NCBI GenBank assembly: GCA_024637115.1
Contig: JAGXFU010000002.1
Location: 1 to 54,239, forward strand
Length of the DNA: 54,239 nucleotides
Source: Actinomycetes bacterium
Lineage (GTDB): Bacteria > Actinomycetota > Coriobacteriia > Anaerosomatales > JAGXFU01
Reading direction: 5' to 3'
A program made the position numbers and the translations under genes. Below the pieces are notes generated by a model, which had not been told where the DNA came from, searched no databases, and saw only the letters and a program-made list of their open reading frames with translations. Numbering within the stretch: the stretch's first letter is position 1; each line of letters opens with the position of its first letter. Shown here piece by piece: positions 38,937-46,624 of this stretch.

Positions 38937-39023
38937 TCTGGCCGTGAAAGCGGGGGTACATCGGTACGCCTTTGACCAGGAGACGTTCTTAACAAACGTG
39001 ACCTACGTCACAGCCTGCTCTTG

Positions 39024-39053
39024 TTGACACGCGGTTCTACTCCCGCATAGAGT
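39024..39053 (+). promoter_or_regulatory. Promoter of the HD-GYP module
   Basis: A perfect TTGACA at 39024-39029, an 18-base spacer and TAGAGT at 39048-39053 lie about 80 bases before the first gene of the module. It is the best vegetative-type promoter in the window and starts a transcript independent of hpf. Confidence 0.65.
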
Positions 39054-39132
39054 TAAGCAAGGAGCTGCCCCGAATCGTAGTAATCATTGCAGCAGTCCGA
39101 AGCACTTGTGCTTGTCGAACCAGGGGGCTCGA

Positions 39133-39792
39133 GTGGATCAAAACACTCACGTCGCAATCGAAGACATCGAATCAACGCTCGCGCAGGTAGCCGAGATCAA
39201 GGCTGCCCGGGTCGTTGTCTCTCCCGAGGGCACCATTCAGGAAGTGCATGTCCTTGCGCTGCCTACCAAGAGTCCCAAGCAGTTGGTTCGAGACATCGAG
39301 TCAACGCTCATGGCGAGTTTTGGCATCTCGATCGACCACAAGAAGATCTCAATCGCCCAGCTCGGCGTAGAGGCGCTGCCCGATGAGGATGTCGCCGCCC
39401 CGGACTTCAGGGCGCGAATCCAGTCGGTTTCCGCGAGTGTTGCCGGGGTGCACGCCGGGGTGACGGTCGTTCTTGAGATCGAGGGAGAACTGTTTACCGG
39501 AGAGGTATCAGGCCCCGCAAGCCAGACCGGAAGACAGCGTCTGGTTGCCTTGGCTGCGCTGGCTGCCATCGAACAATACGCACACGGCGCACTGAGTTTT
39601 GCGCTTGAAGACGTCAGCATCATACAACTAGGCAAGGAGCGAGTAGCTGTCTCTTGTGTCACGCTCGTAACGCCGCTTGGGGAGCAGGCCTTTTCAGGTT
39701 CTGCGCTCGTTCGGCAGAACGAGAAGGATTCGATAGTGCGAGCGACCCTGGACGCAATCAACAGGCGCCTGGGTTTCTTGACAACGACATAG
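39133..39792 (+). CDS. Conserved two-domain protein of unknown function
   Basis: This is a 219-residue soluble protein with no signal peptide. The N-terminal part (about 5-75) has an alpha/beta pattern: IEDIESTLAQVAEIKAARVV, EVHVLALPTKSPKQLVRDIE, SFGISIDHKKISIAQLG. The C-terminal part (about 95-215) has alternating strands and ends with NEKDSIVRATLDAINRRLGF, somewhat like small ligand-sensing domains. I recognise similar proteins as conserved unknowns in Gram-positives but know no function. The start is taken as GTG 39133 with GGGGG nearby; TTG 39106 in the same frame is less likely. It is the first gene after the TTGACA promoter and precedes the peptide and HD-GYP genes. Confidence 0.7.
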   Translation: MDQNTHVAIEDIESTLAQVAEIKAARVVVSPEGTIQEVHVLALPTKSPKQLVRDIESTLMASFGISIDHKKISIAQLGVEALPDEDVAAPDFRARIQSVSASVAGVHAGVTVVLEIEGELFTGEVSGPASQTGRQRLVALAALAAIEQYAHGALSFALEDVSIIQLGKERVAVSCVTLVTPLGEQAFSGSALVRQNEKDSIVRATLDAINRRLGFLTTT

Positions 39793-39886
39793 ATCATTTT
39801 GGGCCAACGTCGTGGCTGACGGTTTGAACACTGTACGCACACAAACGAGCGGAGCGGACAGAGTTCTTCCATCACTAGCGGGGTGG

Positions 39887-39920
39887 GAGAAGACCACATT
39901 CCTTGACAGGGGGTCTTCTC
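39887..39920 (+). promoter_or_regulatory. Hairpin covering the ribosome site of the small peptide
   Basis: A 9-bp inverted repeat (GAGAAGACC at 39887-39895, GGTCTTCTC at 39912-39920) ends three bases before the ATG of the 24-residue peptide. Part of its GGGGG ribosome site (39909-39913) lies in the loop and the base of the stem. It could hold down peptide translation or act as a weak terminator. Confidence 0.45.
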
Positions 39921-39923
39921 ACA

Positions 39924-39998
39924 ATGAAGCGAATCATCATTATGCTCAGCTCGCTTGCTGCCGTGGTTCTCGCCGGCGGCGCCTCATTCCGTTTCTAG
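39924..39998 (+). CDS. 24-residue hydrophobic peptide, possible signal or leader
   Basis: This short frame (24 residues, TAG stop) begins with MKR, continues with a hydrophobic run IIIMLSSLAAVVLAGG and ends ASFRF. It looks like a bare export signal with a five-residue aromatic tail, the form of some secreted signalling peptides. GGGGG lies 11 bases before the ATG. It sits 58 bases before the membrane HD-GYP gene on the same strand. It has no cysteine, so it is neither a lipoprotein nor a typical cyclic-lactone autoinducer. Coding status is not proven; a chance frame is possible. Confidence 0.4.
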   Translation: MKRIIIMLSSLAAVVLAGGASFRF

Positions 39999-40056
39999 GT
40001 CTTTCGAGCTTCAGTAGCCACGACGTTGGCCCGTCAAGTGCAAATTGGGTGCTGCG

Positions 40057-41334
40057 ATGACGCTGCGGGTCTATCAATCGTTCGTGGTTGGCTTGGCCGC
40101 TCTTGCAGCGGCGTGGGCCTTCACCGCGCATGGGATAGACTCCTGGCAGCAGGTGCTCTTTCTTGGCTTCCTTGCCATTGTTGCCGAATCTCTCGCCGTG
40201 GAACTGGCGCTCGTCGGCTCGGTCTCTCTCAGCTATGCAATTATCTTTGCCGCAATTGTGTTTGGTGGTCCGGCGGCGGGAGCGCTTGTTGCAGCAATCG
40301 GATCAGTCTCATTCAAGGACATTGCCGAAGGAAAACCAGTTGATCGTCTGGTCTTCAACACAGGCCAGTACGTGTTGTATGCAGTATCCGCGGGCATGGT
40401 TCAGGTCGCGCTGGGACTCCAACCTCTTGACGGAGCCGCTACAGGTTCAGCTGTGAGTGGCCTCTGGTTGGCTGGCAGTTTGCTGCTGGCCCTCGTCATG
40501 GCAATAGTCAACATGGGCTTGGTCGGAATCGCCATATCTCTCTACACGGGAATGACGCCATTCGCCGTTTGGCGAGATGCGTTTCGCTCATACATGCTCA
40601 ATTTTGTCGCACTTGCTCTCCTTGGGCTGGTGCTGGCTCAGTTGCTAGCCATTTCGGGTATTCCGGGAACCTTGTTGATCGTTGTCCCATTTGCTGTTGC
40701 CCGCCAGACGTTTCAAGTCTACGGGCAACAGTCGGAAGCGTATCGCGAGACGGTTCGCTCGCTTGTCACGGCACTAGAAGTAAAGGACCCCTATACCAGA
40801 GGGCATTCGGAACGAGTCGCATGGTATGCGCGGGTTGTCGCCGAGCATAGCGGTCTTGCCGAGTCGGAAGTTCAACGCATCGAATGGGCTGCCTTGCTGC
40901 ATGACATTGGCAAGGTGGCGATTCCTACAAGCACGCTCGTCAAGCCCGGACCCCTAACCAGCGAGGAGCATGGAGCGATTCGAAATCATCCGTCTCTCGC
41001 TGCATCGATTCTTGCTGAAATTGACTTGCTGGCTGACATCGTGCCCTATGTTGAAATGCACCATGAGCGCGTCGACGGACGAGGATATCCTGCAGGAATC
41101 AAAGGAGATTCATTGCCGTTAGGTGCTCGGATCTTGGCAGTTGCGGATTGCTTTGATGCTATGACCTCCAGTCGTGCGTATCGAAGGGCTCTCAGTTACT
41201 CCGATGCCTGCAGTGAGCTTCGCGCCGCCGCGGGATCCCAACTGGATAGCGGGCTTGTGGGAATCCTGCTTGAAGCCGTGGATGAGAGTGCGACCGCTCG
41301 GATGTATGACGTCGGGCGGTTCCGAGATGCGTGA
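40057..41334 (+). CDS. Membrane HD-GYP domain protein (predicted c-di-GMP phosphodiesterase)
   Basis: This is a 425-residue protein. Residues 1-215 hold about eight hydrophobic segments forming a membrane sensor. An HD-GYP domain follows (about 230-425) with KDPYTRGHSERVAWYA, LLHDIGKVAIPTSTL near residue 281, NHPSLAASIL, and the complete signature MHHERVDGRGYPAGI near 335, then ADCFDAMTSSRAYR. All metal ligands and the GYP loop are present, so it should hydrolyse cyclic di-GMP. ATG 40057 is preferred over TTG 40045. The last eight bases overlap the next gene, a paralogue with a similar membrane half. Confidence 0.9.
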   Translation: MTLRVYQSFVVGLAALAAAWAFTAHGIDSWQQVLFLGFLAIVAESLAVELALVGSVSLSYAIIFAAIVFGGPAAGALVAAIGSVSFKDIAEGKPVDRLVFNTGQYVLYAVSAGMVQVALGLQPLDGAATGSAVSGLWLAGSLLLALVMAIVNMGLVGIAISLYTGMTPFAVWRDAFRSYMLNFVALALLGLVLAQLLAISGIPGTLLIVVPFAVARQTFQVYGQQSEAYRETVRSLVTALEVKDPYTRGHSERVAWYARVVAEHSGLAESEVQRIEWAALLHDIGKVAIPTSTLVKPGPLTSEEHGAIRNHPSLAASILAEIDLLADIVPYVEMHHERVDGRGYPAGIKGDSLPLGARILAVADCFDAMTSSRAYRRALSYSDACSELRAAAGSQLDSGLVGILLEAVDESATARMYDVGRFRDA

Positions 41335-42544
41335 CATCAGAACGGGCGAAAGTGCTTGGTTGAGGCTTGCGGCAGCGATTTGTCTGGCCGCATGCGTGGC
41401 GCTGGCGATGGAGTCACCAGACATGCTGGGCTCAGGCGCGGGATGGTTACTCGTTCTCGCTCTGACTGCAGGCTTCGCCGCTGTTGAGGCCGTCGCGCTC
41501 ACCATGTCTCGGGGGGAGCAGTTTCACATTGTCGGCGGAGTGGGAATTGCCGCGTGCATGGTCCTCGCTCCAACCGGCGTGGTCTTAGTCTATTTGGGGG
41601 GAGCGTTGCTGGCTCTGCTGGCCGCAAGTTCTTCAATGCGGCTGAGGAGCCACCTAGCGAATATTGTTCGCCGTGGGAGCACACTGTACCTGGCCAGTTG
41701 GAGCTATACGTACCTCACTCTTGGGATGCCGCTGGATCCTGGTCGTGCTGGGACATTCTGGCCAGCGATAGTTGTAGGCGTAGCATTTATGCTCGCTGAT
41801 ACGCTCGGGTGGTCATTGCAGAGCGACGGCGGTTCTGTGGTTGGTGCGCTTCGGACCACGCACACGCTCATTTCGTTGTTGGGCGCCGTCTATCTGGGTC
41901 AGGTTTCTGTAGGGATAGTCATGGCACTGGTACTGCCGAGCCTCGGAGGGCTGGCAGTTCTAGTCCTAGTCGTCCTGATGCTCATCATGCTTCACACATC
42001 AGGGCTCTTGCTTCGCGTTCGAGCGGCCTACAACCGGACAGTTAGCGTTCTCGCACGAACGGCAGAGATGTCCACCGAGGGTTCGGTCGGCCACGGTGAG
42101 CGAGTCGCCACGATCTGTGGCGTACTAGGTCGTCGGCTTGGTCTCGACGGTCACAAAGTCGAGCGTCTGACATTGGCAGCGCTCGTTCATGATATCGGGC
42201 AAATCGGAGTGAACCCTGAGGCCGGGCCGAACCCTGCTGAGCAAGCCCGCCTCGGCTCTGAGCTCATTGCACAGGTGAGCTTCCTCGCATCTCTCGCACC
42301 TGTTGTCAGGCGCTTGCCGCTGTCCCACGACGAGTACATGGATCATAGGGAGACAGATGGCCTGTTGTCGCGAATCGTGCGAGTCGCATCTGACTATGAT
42401 GACGTGGTAGGGAGTGAGTCCGCTGCTGTAGATGATGTAAGCGAAGCACTCAGTGTGTTTCTTGAATCCTCTCACTCAGTCTATGACCCTCGTGTCATCG
42501 AGGCCCTAGTGGTTGCTCTCGATAGGGGGGAGATCGCCTCATGA
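41327..42544 (+). CDS. Membrane protein with degenerate HD domain (paralogue of the HD-GYP protein)
   Basis: This is a 405-residue protein with the same layout as its upstream neighbour: about eight hydrophobic segments (1-245), then an HD-type helical domain. LVHDIGQIGVNPEAG near residue 286 keeps the HD pair, and GHGERVATICGVLGRRLGL matches the lead-in helix. However, the HHExxDGxGYP stretch is replaced by LSHDEYMDHRETDG, and the domain is shortened. Loss of the GYP loop suggests loss or change of c-di-GMP hydrolysis; it may be a regulatory partner. ATG 41327 overlaps the previous stop by eight bases; an earlier open frame lies within the upstream gene. Its stop overlaps the next start. Confidence 0.8.
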   Translation: MRDIRTGESAWLRLAAAICLAACVALAMESPDMLGSGAGWLLVLALTAGFAAVEAVALTMSRGEQFHIVGGVGIAACMVLAPTGVVLVYLGGALLALLAASSSMRLRSHLANIVRRGSTLYLASWSYTYLTLGMPLDPGRAGTFWPAIVVGVAFMLADTLGWSLQSDGGSVVGALRTTHTLISLLGAVYLGQVSVGIVMALVLPSLGGLAVLVLVVLMLIMLHTSGLLLRVRAAYNRTVSVLARTAEMSTEGSVGHGERVATICGVLGRRLGLDGHKVERLTLAALVHDIGQIGVNPEAGPNPAEQARLGSELIAQVSFLASLAPVVRRLPLSHDEYMDHRETDGLLSRIVRVASDYDDVVGSESAAVDDVSEALSVFLESSHSVYDPRVIEALVVALDRGEIAS

Positions 42545-43110
42545 TCCTGCTGCTAGATGCGGTGCTCTTCTCAACGATTGTGGGTTTGGTGACGGGCGGG
42601 AAGTTGAGGAGACTGGGATCGGTTACGTTGAGAGGCGAGAAATTGCTTCTCGCTGTCCTTGTTCTCCAGCTGAGCCTCGTTCGCCTACCTCTGGGGGGCT
42701 ACTTGCCAGAGTCCGTTTTGGTCTATGGCGCATGGATGCTGCCGGCACTAGTGCTGGTTTCTACCCTCTTTCTGAATCGCAGGACGCCAGGATTCACAGT
42801 AGCCCTTATCGGCGTCGGCCTGAACATCATTGTTGTATCGCTCAACGGGGGCATGCCGGTGCAGGGAGCGAGCATGGCGAGCGTGCCGACCCGGTTTGGC
42901 GCGTTCTTGGATGCATCATGGCTGCATATTCCCATCGAACCCAGTACGAGACTCGCGGTTCTCGCAGACATCCTTCCGGTTCCAGGTCCGGCTTGGCATC
43001 GTGGACTCGTGAGTCTTGGTGATGTCCTATTGGTGGCAGGCGTGGCGTTCTTCGTGTTCTTGACGATGCACATGCCTGAACCCGAAGGCGCCGAGACCAG
43101 CACGGCGTAA
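42541..43110 (+). CDS. DUF5317-like membrane protein
   Basis: This is a 189-residue protein with about five hydrophobic segments. Between segments it has NIIVVSLNGGMPVQGASM and the loop PIEPSTRLAVLADILPVPGP, which I recognise as the pattern of the DUF5317 family (function unknown). It starts at ATG 42541, overlapping the stop of the degenerate-HD gene (ATGA), so it is translationally tied to the HD-GYP pair. A role as a membrane partner of the sensors is inferred from this coupling only. Confidence 0.75.
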   Translation: MILLLDAVLFSTIVGLVTGGKLRRLGSVTLRGEKLLLAVLVLQLSLVRLPLGGYLPESVLVYGAWMLPALVLVSTLFLNRRTPGFTVALIGVGLNIIVVSLNGGMPVQGASMASVPTRFGAFLDASWLHIPIEPSTRLAVLADILPVPGPAWHRGLVSLGDVLLVAGVAFFVFLTMHMPEPEGAETSTA

Positions 43111-43229
43111 TTGTAATCTCTGCTGTGTGGCAATCGCTCGGCACGGCGTTGTTCTGTCAGTCGGTTTGGAGATGGGTTAGGTTGAGCGAGTAGCCTAGCG
43201 ATGCTGGGGTTTGGGGAGGGGGCCGTTGC

Positions 43230-46200
43230 ATGTCACTTGATCCTGTGGGCGCGCGTAGTGCGCCGCGTTTCGAGACCGCTGTTCGTAGACGCGGAATTGA
43301 GAGAGCAGTAAACACGGACTTGGCTGAGGTTGTTCTGTTCGTCGCCCCGAGTGGGTTTGGCAAATCGGTGGCTGCTGCGCAAGTGGCTCGCAGCGATTGG
43401 TATGACACTAGCATCTGGGTTGACTGTTCATTGATTGACCCCTCAGAACCTCACACGCTTCTACACGAGACATTGGTCGCAATTGGCTGGGACTGCCCGT
43501 CGCCCACGCCGGTCACCAATCCGCTGCTGCCGGACAACCCCCAACGTGACGTCGATAAGGTTCTCAGGGAAGCACTTCGGGCTTTCGTGGACACTCGTCT
43601 GTGCCTTGTCCTCGATGGCCTGCCGGAAGGGTTGCCCATGCGTTCGCTGCTCGCGTTGACTTCACATCTTCGCACTGTTCCTGATTGCGTGTTCACAGTG
43701 ATCGGGACGACAAGGAGTTGCGATACGGTCGATAGTGATCTGGGACAAGCAAGCGTGTTGGGTCCAGAGTTTCTACGGATGTCGGACCTTGAATCCCGCC
43801 AGCTTGTCGCCGCAATTGCGGGAGAGATGCCGGATGAAGACACGATTCAGAGAATCATTGATGTCTCCGGTGGACAGGCTGCTCTGGTTTGTCTGTTGGG
43901 AAGGCATACAGCGGCAGGAAGAATCCAGGATGTGCTCGCAGGGAAGTTGACAGTTGACCTCGACGCACTCCTATATGCCTCTGCGAACACGCAACTCACG
44001 CAAGACGACCGGGATGTTCTCTTTGCTACATCTCTGCTGAGGCAAGGTTCCACAATGGATTTGCATGCTGTGTTAGAGAATGGGCAAGAACACTTGCTGG
44101 GTAGAGTTGCAGAGCGTGTTCCCCTGGTCCATTCGGAGAACGGTGATGGTAGGGCGACTTTCTGCGTGCACGATTTGGCCGCTACCGCCTTCTCTCGGCC
44201 TACATGGGCCGCGTCGCATGTCCCTGATTGGGAGAGAATTCTGCATGATGTGCTCGCGCGTCTTGACGCAACCAATCGTTACGATCGATTGTTCGAAACA
44301 GCGCTCGCGGCAGGTGTGAAATCGACCACCCTTGGTGACTGGGCTGTGCGTCGGGGTAGTGCCTTGCTTGACTCTGGGCAGCTTGCTCTATTGGGTGCTG
44401 TTCTTGATGCCCTAGGTCCCATGGTCTCAATTCAAAGACCAGAGCTGTTGCTCCTTCAGGCTCGTGTTTTGCGAGAGCAGCAGTGCTATGAGCAGGCGCT
44501 GCGTAAATCGCAAGTTGCCTATCGCCTCGCAACACACGACGATGGTGCTCCGCTTGAGAATGAGGCGTTGCTGCTGAATGCGCGCCTGCAACTTGATTTG
44601 GGACTCATAGGCGATGCCGCGAGGTCACTCGAAGCATATATGCGTGTTGCTTCTTGTGATGCGGCGGCGGACTCATCCGTCCTTGCTCAAGCATATCTTG
44701 CCGCCTGTCGCTCCTATGTTGGAGATTATGGTGCCGCCGCATCACATATGAGGTCCGCTACTTCAGCGCTTGCGTCAGTCGAGTCGGCGGAAGTCCGTGC
44801 AAGAGTGGCCATCTGTTCGGCTGCAACCGATGGACTTGTTGGTGGTCGCTGGGATGTTGTCCTTGAGCAGTTTCAAGTTCTTGCCGATGACAGTGCGCTC
44901 TCGCTTGGTACCCGACTTCAGGTTCGAGGGAATCTTGGAACCGTGCTGTGCGAAATGGGTAGGACTGAACGAGCGGGAGAGTTGCTGGCGCAGACGCTTG
45001 AGGAGTGTCGGGAATCCGGATTCAAAATGCTGGAGCGAGCGTTTCTCGGTAGCATGGCGGCTGTTGAGGCGAGTCGAGGCAACTACGCTGCCGCATCCGA
45101 CATGGTTGACTCCGCCATGCTGGGACATGAGGAGGCGGGGGATATGTTGGAGTTGGGACACACTCTCGCATACCATTCCGCTTGGCTGCGTGCTCAAGGT
45201 TTAGTAGAACGTTCGCTCTTGAAGGCCGAGCGGGTTCTCGAGGCCGGTGCCGTCTCTGAATGTGAATGGTTGCAATGGATTGGTCTTCTTGAATTGGGCG
45301 CTGGTTACCTTGCGGAAGGAGACTTGCCTGGCGCCCGTCGTCAAGCGGTAGCCGTTCTGACGGAGGCAAGAGCGGCAGGGGCGCAATTCCATGCCCTCTG
45401 TGCTGAACTCCTACTAGCAGAACTAGACCGCCGAGATGGAGACTTGAGTTCCGCCCTATCCAGAATATTGCCGCACCGAGATTACATACTGACGGGCAGC
45501 GCGAATTGGCAACTATGTATGTACATTCGCGCCTTTCCGGGCCTTCTGGGCCTGCTGTCGCTTGCAATAGATCCGTTCGATTTTCCCGTGCAGTTGCTGC
45601 GATCTCTGGCCGCGGTGGAGCCACAGCGGTTGCTTGCTGCTTGTAGGGATGAGCTCTCACCGTCTGCTTGGCATGCTCTCAGCACGCGTATGCAGGGCGA
45701 CGGCTCGGGCCTCTCTGGTGCGGCGAGACAATGTCGGTGTACGGTCTCCCTGTTCGGTGAGACATTCGTCGGCACGACGCACGGGTCGATTGGAGCAGGT
45801 GACTGGAAGAAGAGCAAAGCAAGACTGCTCTTCTTGATGCTGGTTCTGGCGAACGGCAGAGAGATCCCAAGGGAGCAGATTCTGGATTATCTCTGGCCCG
45901 AGATGGATGAGGTGCGGGCAAGGAACAACTTCTACGTCGTCTGGAGTGCGATGAAGCTGGCTCTCATGCCTGGCGCCGATAAGACGACTCCATGTGCCTA
46001 CGCTGTGAACAGTCGGGGCGTCTGCAAACTGGATACTCGATTTGTTCAGTCGGACATTGCGCGATTCGAAGACCTCGTCGCACGGTTGCATGCATCGTCC
46101 TTGCCCACAGAGCGGCTTTCCCTCTGTGAGGAACTGGCAATCGTATACCAGGGTGAGCTACTGCCCGGCGACATCTACGAAGACTGGTTCGCTCGCGCCA

Positions 46201-46547
46201 GGGAGAGATATCGAGTCGATTTTGCAGACGCGATGCTTCAAGCCAGTAGCCTGTTGCATCAGCGAGGAGAGATTCCTCGAGCCCTGATGATGGCCAGACG
46301 TGGTCTCGCAGAGGACCCACTTCGTGAGGATCTCGGCCAGGCCGCACTTCAGTTGCAGATTGCATCAGGTCAGAGAAGTGCTGCAATCGACACCTTCATG
46401 AGCATCAAGCGAAGGCTCTGTGATGACTTGGGGATTGACCCATCCGCCGAGACAGTGAGGCTATACGAGCAAGTTCTCTCGATGGAGGAGATGGGTGAGT
46501 ATCTGCCAGATGGGGATGACGCAGGTGAACCAGAAACCGCGCTCTAA
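43230..46547 (+). CDS. STAND-ATPase/TPR regulator with C-terminal winged helix and BTAD domain
   Basis: This is a 1105-residue cytosolic regulator. An N-terminal ATPase has Walker A VAPSGFGKS at residues 38-46 and the Walker B-like strand LCLVLDGLP near 128, as in MalT-type STAND proteins. Residues about 330-830 form a TPR-rich helical array. A winged-helix DNA-binding domain (about 836-930, LFLMLVLANGREIPREQIL, LWPEM) and a bacterial transcriptional activator domain (about 935-1090, ending RLCDDLGIDPSAETVRLYEQ) follow. The domain order is the reverse of AfsR, where winged helix and BTAD come first. ATG 43230 has GGGGAGGGGG upstream. It is probably the output regulator of the adjacent membrane module; the inducer is unknown. 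Confidence 0.88.
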   Translation: MSLDPVGARSAPRFETAVRRRGIERAVNTDLAEVVLFVAPSGFGKSVAAAQVARSDWYDTSIWVDCSLIDPSEPHTLLHETLVAIGWDCPSPTPVTNPLLPDNPQRDVDKVLREALRAFVDTRLCLVLDGLPEGLPMRSLLALTSHLRTVPDCVFTVIGTTRSCDTVDSDLGQASVLGPEFLRMSDLESRQLVAAIAGEMPDEDTIQRIIDVSGGQAALVCLLGRHTAAGRIQDVLAGKLTVDLDALLYASANTQLTQDDRDVLFATSLLRQGSTMDLHAVLENGQEHLLGRVAERVPLVHSENGDGRATFCVHDLAATAFSRPTWAASHVPDWERILHDVLARLDATNRYDRLFETALAAGVKSTTLGDWAVRRGSALLDSGQLALLGAVLDALGPMVSIQRPELLLLQARVLREQQCYEQALRKSQVAYRLATHDDGAPLENEALLLNARLQLDLGLIGDAARSLEAYMRVASCDAAADSSVLAQAYLAACRSYVGDYGAAASHMRSATSALASVESAEVRARVAICSAATDGLVGGRWDVVLEQFQVLADDSALSLGTRLQVRGNLGTVLCEMGRTERAGELLAQTLEECRESGFKMLERAFLGSMAAVEASRGNYAAASDMVDSAMLGHEEAGDMLELGHTLAYHSAWLRAQGLVERSLLKAERVLEAGAVSECEWLQWIGLLELGAGYLAEGDLPGARRQAVAVLTEARAAGAQFHALCAELLLAELDRRDGDLSSALSRILPHRDYILTGSANWQLCMYIRAFPGLLGLLSLAIDPFDFPVQLLRSLAAVEPQRLLAACRDELSPSAWHALSTRMQGDGSGLSGAARQCRCTVSLFGETFVGTTHGSIGAGDWKKSKARLLFLMLVLANGREIPREQILDYLWPEMDEVRARNNFYVVWSAMKLALMPGADKTTPCAYAVNSRGVCKLDTRFVQSDIARFEDLVARLHASSLPTERLSLCEELAIVYQGELLPGDIYEDWFARARERYRVDFADAMLQASSLLHQRGEIPRALMMARRGLAEDPLREDLGQAALQLQIASGQRSAAIDTFMSIKRRLCDDLGIDPSAETVRLYEQVLSMEEMGEYLPDGDDAGEPETAL

Positions 46548-46570
46548 CGGTCCTGCCTAGAGTCATTGAA

Positions 46571-46612
46571 CGAAGCGAGTGGCCCGGCAAATCTGCCGGG
46601 CCACTCGCTTCG
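46571..46612. terminator. Bidirectional terminator between convergent genes
   Basis: A perfect 19-bp stem with loop AATC (46571-46589 with 46594-46612) lies between the BTAD regulator and the convergent CWB2 gene and can serve both strands. Confidence 0.9.
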
Positions 46613-46624
46613 AACTAGCTCTCT

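Noticed and set aside
43230..46547. STAND ATPase as an antiphage (Avs-like) defence protein
   Set aside because: The C-terminus is a winged helix plus BTAD, which points to transcription control, and no nuclease or other effector domain is seen.
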